From NCBI RefSeq assembly GCF_900078705.1, contig NZ_FKIF01000002.1:744001-808000 (forward strand): DNA of 64,000 bases, read 5' to 3'. The DNA comes from Bordetella ansorpii. Its GTDB lineage: Bacteria; Pseudomonadota; Gammaproteobacteria; Burkholderiales; Burkholderiaceae_B. The number at the start of each line of letters is the position of its first letter. The first letter of the stretch is position 1. Under the pieces are notes generated by a model. It was not told where the DNA came from, did not search any database, and saw only the letters and a program-made list of their open reading frames with translations. The position numbers and the translations under genes are program-made. This document shows, one piece after another, positions 7,967 through 15,056 of the stretch.

Positions 7967-9232
7967 TCAATCGTACGACCGCACGTCGTCGATCACCTTC
8001 CCGTCGTTCGGCAACGATTGCGGCGCGGCCCATTCCACCTCGGCCCGCAGCTTGGTCACCTCCCGTACCGTCTGCGCAATACTGGCGGCCAACGCCGGCG
8101 TGCCCGAGCCGTTCTCGATCTTCAGCGTCATCAGGTCGCTGCCCACCTTGCCGCTGATCACCAGCCGCGCACGCCCGACGCCGGGATGGCGCGCCACCAC
8201 CTCGGCCACCTGGGAAGGATGCACGAACAGCCCCCGAACCTTGGTGGTCTGGTCCGCCCGGCCCAGCCAGCCACGGATGCGCGTATTGGTGCGTCCGCAG
8301 GGCGACAGCCCCGGCATCACCGCCGACAGGTCCCCGGTCCCGAAGCGCACCAGCGGATAATCCGGATTGAAGGTCGTGATCACCACCTCGCCCACTTCGC
8401 CATCCGGCACGGGCTCGCCGGTGCCGGGCCGCACGATCTCCAGGATCAACTCCTCGCCCAGCACCAGCCCGTCGCGCGCCGGCGTCTCGAACGCGATCAT
8501 CCCCAGATCCGCGCTGCCGTAGGCTTGATACCCCGCCACGCCGCGCGCCAGCAGCCAGTCGCGCAGCGACGGCGGAAAGGCCTCGCCCGAGACCAGCGCA
8601 TGGCGCAACGAGGGCAGGGCGATGCCCAGCTCATCGGCCTTTTCCAGGATGATCTTCAGGAAGCTCGGCGTGCCCACGTAGCCATGCGGCGCCAGGTCGG
8701 CAATGGCGCGCACCTGCTGCTCGGTCTGGCCCGTGCCGCCCGGAAACACCGTGCAGCCGATGGCGTGCGCGGCCGTCTCCATCATCGAACCCGCCGGCGT
8801 GAAGTGATACGAGAAGCAGTTGTAGGCCAGTTGCCCCGGGCGAAAGCCCGCCGCATACAGGGCCCGCGCGAAGCGCCAGTAATCCGGGCGCGCGCTCTCG
8901 GGTTCGTAGATGGGGCCGGGCGAGGCGAAGGCCCGCATCGCCTGCCCCCAGCCGATGGCCGAGAAGCCGCCGAAGGCCTTGCCCGGACCGGGTGGCGCGT
9001 CGCCGGCACGGCTTTCCTGCTGCGTTTCCAGCAGTTCGTGCTTGCGCAGCACGGGCAACTGCGACAGCGCCTCGCGGCCGGTGATGCCGCGCAGGTCGAT
9101 GCCTTGCAATTGCCGCCCGATGGCCGGGGCGCTGGCCGCCGCGCGTTGCAGGGCCTGCGGCAAGGCGCCCATCAGGCTCTGTTCGCGCGCGGCCGGGTCG
9201 CGGGTTTCCAGGGTGTCGAAGAAGTCGGACAT
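7967..9232 (-). CDS. phenylacetate-CoA ligase (PaaK) family AMP-forming ligase
   Basis: Adenylate-forming ligase of 421 residues that would join a carboxylic acid to CoA through acyl-AMP. Core pieces seen are the SYHFTPAGSMMETAAHAIGC region, GGTGQTEQQV (Thr/Gly-rich loop), YQAYGSADLGMIAFE (A5-like aromatic-acid site), GEVVITTFNPDYPLVRFGTGD (A7) and GRADQTTKVRGLFVHP (A8). This is the PaaK-type arrangement and length (about 420-440). The phosphate-binding loop is less canonical than TSGTTG. It is the last gene on the minus strand of a Liv-type importer cluster, just after the livF-like gene. This suggests that imported aromatic or other acids are activated on entry. The true substrate is not known. 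Confidence 0.82.
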   Translation of the reverse strand: MSDFFDTLETRDPAAREQSLMGALPQALQRAAASAPAIGRQLQGIDLRGITGREALSQLPVLRKHELLETQQESRAGDAPPGPGKAFGGFSAIGWGQAMRAFASPGPIYEPESARPDYWRFARALYAAGFRPGQLAYNCFSYHFTPAGSMMETAAHAIGCTVFPGGTGQTEQQVRAIADLAPHGYVGTPSFLKIILEKADELGIALPSLRHALVSGEAFPPSLRDWLLARGVAGYQAYGSADLGMIAFETPARDGLVLGEELILEIVRPGTGEPVPDGEVGEVVITTFNPDYPLVRFGTGDLSAVMPGLSPCGRTNTRIRGWLGRADQTTKVRGLFVHPSQVAEVVARHPGVGRARLVISGKVGSDLMTLKIENGSGTPALAASIAQTVREVTKLRAEVEWAAPQSLPNDGKVIDDVRSYD

Positions 9233-9279
9233 ATGAGCGCCTTTATGCGATGCGGATGCGCCGATGTGGAAAATGGGAT

Positions 9280-10131
9280 TCAGGCCAGCCAGCGTTTGCG
9301 GCGGCGGTAGAACTTCTGGTCGCGGAAACTCTTGCGCTCGCCGCTGGCGATGCCCAGGTAGAACTCCTTGACGTCCTCGTTGCGCGCCAGGTCGCTGGCC
9401 GCGCCGTCCATCATCACGCGGCCGTTCTCCAGGATGTAGCCGTAGTCCGCGTAGCGCAGCGCGATGTTGGTGTTCTGCTCGGCCAGCAGGAAACTGACGC
9501 GCTCGCGTTGATTGAGGTCGCGCACGATCTCGAAGATCTCTTCCACGATCTGCGGCGCCAGGCCCATCGAGGGCTCGTCCAGCAGGATCATGTTGGGGCT
9601 GGCCATCAGCGCGCGGCCGATGGCCGTCATCTGCTGCTCGCCGCCCGAGGTGTAGCCGGCCTGGCTGGCGCGCCGCTGCTTCAGCCGCGGAAAGTACTGG
9701 TAAACCTTGTCCAGCGAGGCGGACACCTCGCCGCGGCCCTGCCGCGTGTAGGCGCCCGTCAACAGGTTTTCCTCGACGGTCAGGTGCGCGAAGCAGTGCC
9801 GGCCTTCCATCACCTGCACCACGCCGCGCCGCACCAGTTCGGCCGGCGACAGCCGCTCGATGCGTTCGTCGCGATAGCGGATGTGGCCCTTGGTCACGTC
9901 GCCGCGTTCGCCCTTCAGCAGGTTCGACACCGCGCGCAGCGTCGTGGTCTTGCCGGCGCCGTTGGCGCCCAGCAGCGCCACGATGCGGCCTTCGGGCACC
10001 TGCAGCGACACCCCCTTCAGCACCAGGATGACGTGGTTGTAGATGACCTCGATGCCGTTGACGTCCAGCAGCACTTTCTGCGGCGTGGCCGCGGGCGCCT
10101 GCGAGGCGCCGGAAGCGGGTAGGGGTTCCAT
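9280..10131 (-). CDS. branched-chain amino acid-type ABC transporter ATP-binding protein (LivF-like)
   Basis: ATPase of 283 residues. Motifs are Walker A (GANGAGKTTTLRAV), signature YTSGGEQQMTAIGRAL, Walker B (MILLDEPSMGLAP) and the switch region LLAEQNTNIALRYADYGY. The MGLAP after Walker B is typical of LivF. It carries an N-terminal extension of about 20 residues rich in Pro/Ala and a basic C-terminal tail (FRDQKFYRRRKRW). AGGA lies just before the ATG. The gene lies between the binding protein and the PaaK-like ligase and should pair with the LivG-like ATPase encoded further along the cluster. Confidence 0.88.
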   Translation of the reverse strand: MEPLPASGASQAPAATPQKVLLDVNGIEVIYNHVILVLKGVSLQVPEGRIVALLGANGAGKTTTLRAVSNLLKGERGDVTKGHIRYRDERIERLSPAELVRRGVVQVMEGRHCFAHLTVEENLLTGAYTRQGRGEVSASLDKVYQYFPRLKQRRASQAGYTSGGEQQMTAIGRALMASPNMILLDEPSMGLAPQIVEEIFEIVRDLNQRERVSFLLAEQNTNIALRYADYGYILENGRVMMDGAASDLARNEDVKEFYLGIASGERKSFRDQKFYRRRKRWLA

Positions 10132-10190
10132 CGCGATTCCTGTGAGGTTGCGACGCGCCGCCGGCATGGGCCGGCGGCGCGTCCAGATCA

Positions 10191-11519
10191 TCAGCCGGCG
10201 CAGTTGCGCGGGGTGATGTTCTTTTCCTTGGCGTACTTGGCCGCCATTTCCTTCACCAGCGGGCCGACCACGTTCTTGTCCGCCTGATACCAGTCGGACT
10301 TCACTTCGAACTTGGTGCCGTCCCACTGCGCGATGCGCGCCCAGTCGCCTCCCGTGTGATCGGCGCAGCTCGTCTTCACCGGTTTCATGATGTCGCCGAA
10401 GCCCAGTTCGTTCAGCCGTTCCTGCGTCAGGTTCAGGTTCTCGAAGCCCCAGCGCACCTGTTCGGGCGTCATGGCGCGGCCCTTGCCGTACTTCTCCTGC
10501 GCCGTCCGGATGGCCTCGACCTGCAGCATCGAGATCATCATGCCGCGCGTATGCGCGATGGTGCCCAGCGTGTTCTTGGCGGTGCTGTCGCTGCCCTCGC
10601 CCTTGTCGTAGACGAACTTCTTCAGGTCGGCATGCACCTTGCCGTTGGCCGCGGCGCTGTTGTGGATGGTGACGGTGTTGTAGCCCTTTGCCACCTGGCC
10701 CAGGTCCTTCACGTCGCCTTCCGAACCCGCCCACCAGATGGCATACATCTTGTCGCGCGGATAGCCGCTGGCCTGTGCTTCGCGAATGGCGGTCGGCGTC
10801 ATGATGCCGGCGCTCCACAGCAGCACATATGCGGGGCGCTGCTGGCGTATTTGCAGCCACGTCGATTTCTGCTCGACGCCCGGCGCGGTCACGGGATACA
10901 GCAGCAGCTCGAACCCTTGCGCCGCGGCGCGCTTCTGCAGCAGCGGAATGGGTTCCTTGCCATAGGGCGAGTCGTGATAGACCAGGGCGATCTTCTTGCC
11001 CTTCAACTTGTCCATCCCGCCTTCCTTCTTGGCAATGTCCTGGATCATCACGTCGGCCGCGGTCCAGTAGGTGCCCAGCAGCGGAAAGTTCCACTCGAAC
11101 ACGCTGCCATCGGTGGATTGCGACAGCCCATACCCGACGGTCTCGACCGGAATCTTGTCGACGATGGCCTTGTCGCTGACGGCGAACGTGATGCCGGTCG
11201 ATTGCGAATCGAAACCGGCGGCCCCGGTGCCACGTCCCTTCAACCGCTCGTAGCACTCGACGCCACGGTCCGTGGCATAAGCCGTCTCGCACTCCTCATA
11301 CGTCAGCTTCACGCCATTGACGCCGCCGTCCCGGGCGTTCACCAGCTTCAGGTAATCCAGCTTGCCATCCGCCCAGGGGATCCCCAGCGGGGCAAACGAG
11401 CCGGTGCGATACACCAGCAGCGGAATGAACTGCTCATCGGCCACCGCCGGCGCAGCCGCCGCCAGCGAGCCCAGGACGGCCAACGCGGCCGCGGCGGATT
11501 TCAGGTTCAGGCGCTTCAT
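10191..11519 (-). CDS. Liv-type ABC transporter substrate-binding protein
   Basis: Periplasmic binding protein of 442 residues, longer than E. coli LivK (about 370). A signal peptide (MKRLNLKSAAAALAVLGSLAAAAPAVA, given as a 27-residue span) precedes the mature part. The Peripla_BP_6 fold is supported by GGVNGVKLTYEECETAY, KKIALVYHDSPYGKEPIPLL and YAIWWAGSEGDVKDLG. The larger size and the adjoining CoA ligases match the aromatic-acid or urea/short-chain amide subgroups better than true leucine binding. A good ribosome site (GGAGACAACGACT) precedes the ATG. It is separated from the permease genes by a 692-bp region with two structured repeats, so it may have its own promoter or be uncoupled from them. 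Confidence 0.87.
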   Translation of the reverse strand: MKRLNLKSAAAALAVLGSLAAAAPAVADEQFIPLLVYRTGSFAPLGIPWADGKLDYLKLVNARDGGVNGVKLTYEECETAYATDRGVECYERLKGRGTGAAGFDSQSTGITFAVSDKAIVDKIPVETVGYGLSQSTDGSVFEWNFPLLGTYWTAADVMIQDIAKKEGGMDKLKGKKIALVYHDSPYGKEPIPLLQKRAAAQGFELLLYPVTAPGVEQKSTWLQIRQQRPAYVLLWSAGIMTPTAIREAQASGYPRDKMYAIWWAGSEGDVKDLGQVAKGYNTVTIHNSAAANGKVHADLKKFVYDKGEGSDSTAKNTLGTIAHTRGMMISMLQVEAIRTAQEKYGKGRAMTPEQVRWGFENLNLTQERLNELGFGDIMKPVKTSCADHTGGDWARIAQWDGTKFEVKSDWYQADKNVVGPLVKEMAAKYAKEKNITPRNCAG

Positions 11520-11642
11520 AGTCGTTGTCTCCGGAATGCCCGGTCTATCTGCCGGGTGGGTTTGGATACTTCGTTACGAGATTGAGCTGCTGTTTCGATG
11601 AAACGGGTTGTTTGTTGCTGCAGATATCTGAGTTCTTGAGAC

Positions 11643-11778
11643 GCATCGCTGTGGCTGGAATGGGCCGCGCCGGCCAAGTCGTCGGGCGCGGGCGCGCCAC
11701 CAGGCGCCCTCGGTCCCGCCACGCGGGACTGCCCCTCCTCCAATTGGCCGTCACGGCCCATTCCAGCCACAGCGATGC
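11643..11778. repeat. structured inverted-repeat element, copy 1
   Basis: A 136-bp element. Its two ends (11643-11667 and 11754-11778) are perfect 25-bp reverse complements. Inside, CGGCCAA (11671-11677) pairs with TTGGCCG (11744-11750). The core carries GGGCGC...GCGCCC and a second perfect hairpin GTCCCGC-CAC-GCGGGAC. The core is shared in opposite orientation with the element at 12024-12149, while the outer arms are unrelated to that copy. It lies within a 692-bp gap between LivM-like and LivK-like genes. No ORF here looks real. It could be a structured RNA, a transcription-stopping hairpin or a small mobile element. Confidence 0.85.
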
Positions 11779-12023
11779 TCAAAACATCTCCATATGTCGG
11801 CCGTCGAAACCCTCTTGTTGCACGGGCCCATCAGCCGGGGTTGAGACATGCGAAGTTCCTGCTCTTGCATCGTGAAACCCTTGCCACCACACACTCAGTG
11901 CAAGCGGCCAACTACAGAAGCCGCTCATGAAAGTTCCTCCAACCTGCCACCACCGCCGCCAAGCACACCTCCCACTCCCCCAAAGACAGTCTCCACAAAG
12001 GTGCAGGCCCTTTTGATTCATGA
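11779..12023. other. spacer between the two structured repeats
   Basis: This 245-bp stretch has lower GC than its surroundings. I see no supported gene, no terminator with a T-run and no match to the repeat core. Short reading frames cross it, but they lack codon bias and ribosome sites. Confidence 0.5.
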
Positions 12024-12149
12024 GTCAGCCGGCCACCCGGGACATCGACGGCCAATTGGAGGAGGGGAAGCCGCGCAGCGGCCGAGGGCGCCTGGTGGCG
12101 CGCCCGAGCCCGACGACTTGGCCGGCGATGTCCCGGGTGGCCGGCTGAC
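12024..12149. repeat. structured inverted-repeat element, copy 2 (opposite orientation)
   Basis: A 126-bp element with perfect 24-bp complementary arms at 12024-12047 and 12126-12149, one mismatch, then CGGCCAA (12049-12055) paired with TTGGCCG (12118-12124). Read on the minus strand its core matches copy 1 almost fully: a 17-nt block, a 25-nt block and the 19-nt CCCCTCCTCCAATTGGCCG. The internal hairpin differs in sequence from copy 1 (GCCGC-TGC-GCGGC) but remains paired. Changed bases with kept pairing argue for a conserved structure. Function unknown. Confidence 0.85.
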
Positions 12150-12211
12150 GCCTCAAGAACCCAAAACCGAAACCCCCCACAAGCAATCAACACCCCCCCA
12201 CCGCAAGGCTT

Positions 12212-13276
12212 TCAATGAGGAAACGGCCACATCCTCAACTTCTCCTTCCCGATGCTCCACAGCCTGGCCAAGCCATGCGGTTCCGCGATCAGGAAGAACA
12301 CGATCAGCGCCCCGAACACCATGTGCTCGATGTGCGCCGCCGTGTCCACCGACAGCGGCAATCCCAGCATGTGCGGGATGTTCGTCAGCGCGACGGGGAC
12401 GAGCACGATGAACGCCGCCCCGAAGAAGCTGCCCAGGATCGACCCCAGTCCGCCGATGATCACCATGAACAGCAACTGGAACGAACGCGTCAGGTCGAAC
12501 GCCAGGGGCTCCCACGAGCCAAGATGGATATAGCCCCACAGCGCCCCCGCCACGCCCACGATGAACGAGCTGACCGCGAAGGCCGACAGCTTCGCGTACA
12601 TCGGCCGGATGCCGATCACCGCCGCCGCCACGTCCATGTCGCGGATCGCCATCCACTGGCGGCCGATCGCGCCGCGCACCAGGTTCTTGGCCAGCAGCGT
12701 GAAGAGGGCGACGAAGGCCAGCACGAACAGGTACCGTTGCGTGGCCGTCTGCACCGGCAGTCCGAACGCCGTCATGGCGGGCACCGACACGCTGCCCGAT
12801 GACGAATAGTTCGTGAAGAACGGGATGCGCAGGAAGGCCCAGTCCACGAAGAACTGCGCGGCCAGCGTGGCCACCGCCAGGTACAGGCCCCGGATGCGCA
12901 GGCTGGGGATGCCGAAGATCACGCCCACCAGCGTGGCGAAGCAGCCGCCCACCAGGATCTGCAGCACCAGCGGCGTGCCGGGCAGCCGCACGCCCAGGTT
13001 CCAGGCCGCGTATGCGCCCACCGCCATGAAGGCGCCCGTGCCCAGCGAGATCTGGCCGCAGTAGCCGACCAGAATGTTCAACCCGACCGCCGCCAGCGAC
13101 AGGATCAGGAAGGGAATCAGGATGGCGCGCAGGAAATAGTCGCTGGCCAGCAGCGGGATGCCCACAAAGGCCACCGCCAGCAGCAGGAAGATGAAGATGC
13201 GGTCCTGGCGGATCGGGAAGATCTGCTGGTCGGCGCGGTAGCTGGTCTTGAACTGGCCGTTTTCGCGGTAGAACAT
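12212..13276 (-). CDS. Liv-type ABC transporter permease (LivM-like)
   Basis: Inner-membrane permease of 354 residues with about nine hydrophobic segments (first IFIFLLLAVAFVGIPLLA). The LivM hallmark GLNILVGYCGQISLGTGAFMA is present near residues 63-83, and the cytoplasmic loop MAIRDMDVAAAVIGI with IGGLGSILGSFFGAA lies in the C-terminal half. An N-terminal extension of about 25 polar residues precedes the first membrane segment. GAGGATAAAAAT lies before the ATG. It begins 10 bp after the LivH-like gene ends. Downstream comes the repeat-containing gap before the binding-protein gene. Confidence 0.88.
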   Translation of the reverse strand: MFYRENGQFKTSYRADQQIFPIRQDRIFIFLLLAVAFVGIPLLASDYFLRAILIPFLILSLAAVGLNILVGYCGQISLGTGAFMAVGAYAAWNLGVRLPGTPLVLQILVGGCFATLVGVIFGIPSLRIRGLYLAVATLAAQFFVDWAFLRIPFFTNYSSSGSVSVPAMTAFGLPVQTATQRYLFVLAFVALFTLLAKNLVRGAIGRQWMAIRDMDVAAAVIGIRPMYAKLSAFAVSSFIVGVAGALWGYIHLGSWEPLAFDLTRSFQLLFMVIIGGLGSILGSFFGAAFIVLVPVALTNIPHMLGLPLSVDTAAHIEHMVFGALIVFFLIAEPHGLARLWSIGKEKLRMWPFPH

Positions 13277-13286
13277 ATTTTTATCC

Positions 13287-14216
13287 TCAGATCCGGTCGA
13301 TGATCTTCTCGCCGAACAGCCCTTGCGGGCGGAACAGCAGGAACACCAGCGCCAGTACGTACGCGAACCAGATTTCGATGCCGCCGCCCACCAGCGAACC
13401 CAGGTAGACCTCGGACAGCTTCTCGCCCACGCCGATGATCAGCCCGCCGATGATGGCGCCCGGCACCGATGTCAGCCCGCCCAGGATCACCACCGGCAGC
13501 GCGCGCAGCGCCGCGGTCGACAGCGTGAACTGCACGCCGAACTTCGAGCCCCAGATGATGCCGGCCACCAGCGCCACCAGGCCCGCCACGCTCCACACGA
13601 TCACCCAGATGCGGTTCAGCGGGATGCCGATGGACTGCGCGGCCTGGTGGTCGTCGGCCACCGCGCGCAGCGCCCGGCCCGTGGACGTGTACTGGAAGAA
13701 CAGCGCCAGCGCCGCCACCAGCAGCGCCGCCACCAGGGCGGCCGTCAGGTCCTCCAGGTTGATCAGCAGGCCGCCCTCGAACATGCTCTGCAGGATCACC
13801 GCCGGATCCTTCGGCATGCCCACGTCGATGGAGTACACCGAGCTGCCGAACGCGATCTGTCCCAGTCCATCCAGAAAGTAGCTGATGCCCAGCGTGGCCA
13901 TCAGCAGCGTGGTGGCCTCCTGGTTCACCAGGTGGCGCAGCACGAAGCGTTCGACCGCCACCGCCAGCACGAACATGATGGCCGCGCTGACGATGAAGGC
14001 CAGTATGTTGGCGACCAGCATGTTCTCGAAGCCGAGCCAGCGCGGAATCCATTCGGAGAACCGCGCCATCGACAGCGCCGCCACCAGCACCATCGCGCCC
14101 TGCGCGAAGTTGAAGACGCCGGAAGCCTTGAAGATCAGTACGAAGCCCAGGCCGATCAGCGCATACAGCATGCCGCTCATCAAGCCGCCGAACAGTGTTT
14201 CCAGGAAAAATCCCAT
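13287..14216 (-). CDS. Liv-type ABC transporter permease (LivH-like)
   Basis: Inner-membrane permease of 309 residues. It starts MGFFLETLFGGLMSGMLYAL and has the LivH motifs GVFNFAQGAMVL (about 34-45), TGRALRAVADDHQAAQSIGI (the ATPase-contact loop) and VILGGLTSVPGAIIGGLIIG near the end. About eight membrane segments are visible. It has a good GAGGA ribosome site. It forms the membrane pore with the LivM-like protein encoded directly after it and follows the LivG-like ATPase gene by 15 bp. Confidence 0.89.
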   Translation of the reverse strand: MGFFLETLFGGLMSGMLYALIGLGFVLIFKASGVFNFAQGAMVLVAALSMARFSEWIPRWLGFENMLVANILAFIVSAAIMFVLAVAVERFVLRHLVNQEATTLLMATLGISYFLDGLGQIAFGSSVYSIDVGMPKDPAVILQSMFEGGLLINLEDLTAALVAALLVAALALFFQYTSTGRALRAVADDHQAAQSIGIPLNRIWVIVWSVAGLVALVAGIIWGSKFGVQFTLSTAALRALPVVILGGLTSVPGAIIGGLIIGVGEKLSEVYLGSLVGGGIEIWFAYVLALVFLLFRPQGLFGEKIIDRI

Positions 14217-14231
14217 CGTCGTTCCTCGTCC

Positions 14232-15047
14232 TCAGTGCGCCAGCGCGGCTTCGCCGCCCACGCCCAGGTAGGCGCGGATCACGTCGGGGTTGGCGCGCAC
14301 CTCGTCGGGCGTGCCGTCGCCGATCTTCTTGCCGTAGTCCAGCACCACCACCCGGTCGGAGATGTCCATGACCACGCCCATGTCGTGCTCGATCAGCACG
14401 ATGGTCGTGCCGAACTCGTCGTTCACGTCCAGGATGAAGCGGCTCATGTCCTGCTTCTCCTCGATGTTCATGCCGGCCATCGGCTCGTCCAGCAGCAGCA
14501 GCCTGGGCTCCATCGCCAGCGCGCGGCCCAGGTCGACGCGCTTCTGCAGGCCATAGGGCAGGCGGCCCACCGGCGTCTTGCGATAGGCCTGGATCTCCAG
14601 GAAATCGATGATGTTCTCGACGAACTCGCGGTGCGCGATCTCTTCGCGTTCGGCGGGGCCCCAGTGCAGGGCCTGCGCCAGCAGGCCGCACTTCATGCGC
14701 AGGTTGCGCCCGGTCATGATGTTGTCCAGTACGCTCATGCCCTTGAACAGCGCCAGGTTCTGGAAGGTGCGCGCGATGCCCATCTCGGCGGCGCGGCGCG
14801 GGTTCATGCGCGAGAAGCGCTCGCCGCGCAGCATGATGCCGCCCTTCTGCGGCGTGTAGACGCCGTTGATGACGTTGAGCATCGAGCTCTTGCCCGCGCC
14901 GTTCGGACCGATGATGGCGCGGATCTCGTGCTCGCGCACGTCGAAGGAAATGTCGGTCAGCGCCTTGACGCCGCCGAAAGACAGCGAAATGCCCTGCATG
15001 TCCAGCATGACGCCGCCGATGCGTTGCGTAGGTTGTCTGTCGCTCAT
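14232..15047 (-). CDS. Liv-type ABC transporter ATP-binding protein (LivG-like)
   Basis: ATPase of 271 residues. Walker A is GPNGAGKSSMLNVINGVY, the signature is the LivG-type LPYGLQKRVDLGRALA rather than LSGGQ, Walker B is LLLLDEPMAGMN and the H-loop is VLIEHDMGVVMDISD. MAGMN after Walker B and the insertion around the Q-loop (IARTFQNLALFKGMSVLDNI) identify the LivG group. It begins 9 bp after the acyl-CoA synthetase gene and pairs with LivF to drive the importer. Confidence 0.89.
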   Translation of the reverse strand: MSDRQPTQRIGGVMLDMQGISLSFGGVKALTDISFDVREHEIRAIIGPNGAGKSSMLNVINGVYTPQKGGIMLRGERFSRMNPRRAAEMGIARTFQNLALFKGMSVLDNIMTGRNLRMKCGLLAQALHWGPAEREEIAHREFVENIIDFLEIQAYRKTPVGRLPYGLQKRVDLGRALAMEPRLLLLDEPMAGMNIEEKQDMSRFILDVNDEFGTTIVLIEHDMGVVMDISDRVVVLDYGKKIGDGTPDEVRANPDVIRAYLGVGGEAALAH

Positions 15048-15056
15048 GTCAGTGCC

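Noticed and set aside
11643-12149. CRISPR-like or insertion-sequence reading of the two repeats
   Set aside because: There are only two copies, in opposite orientation and with different arms. No transposase or spacer array is present.
11848-12411. Open frame through the repeat region and the livM end
   Set aside because: It crosses the structured repeat and runs antisense into livM, with low-complexity Pro/Thr/Ser sequence and no ribosome site.
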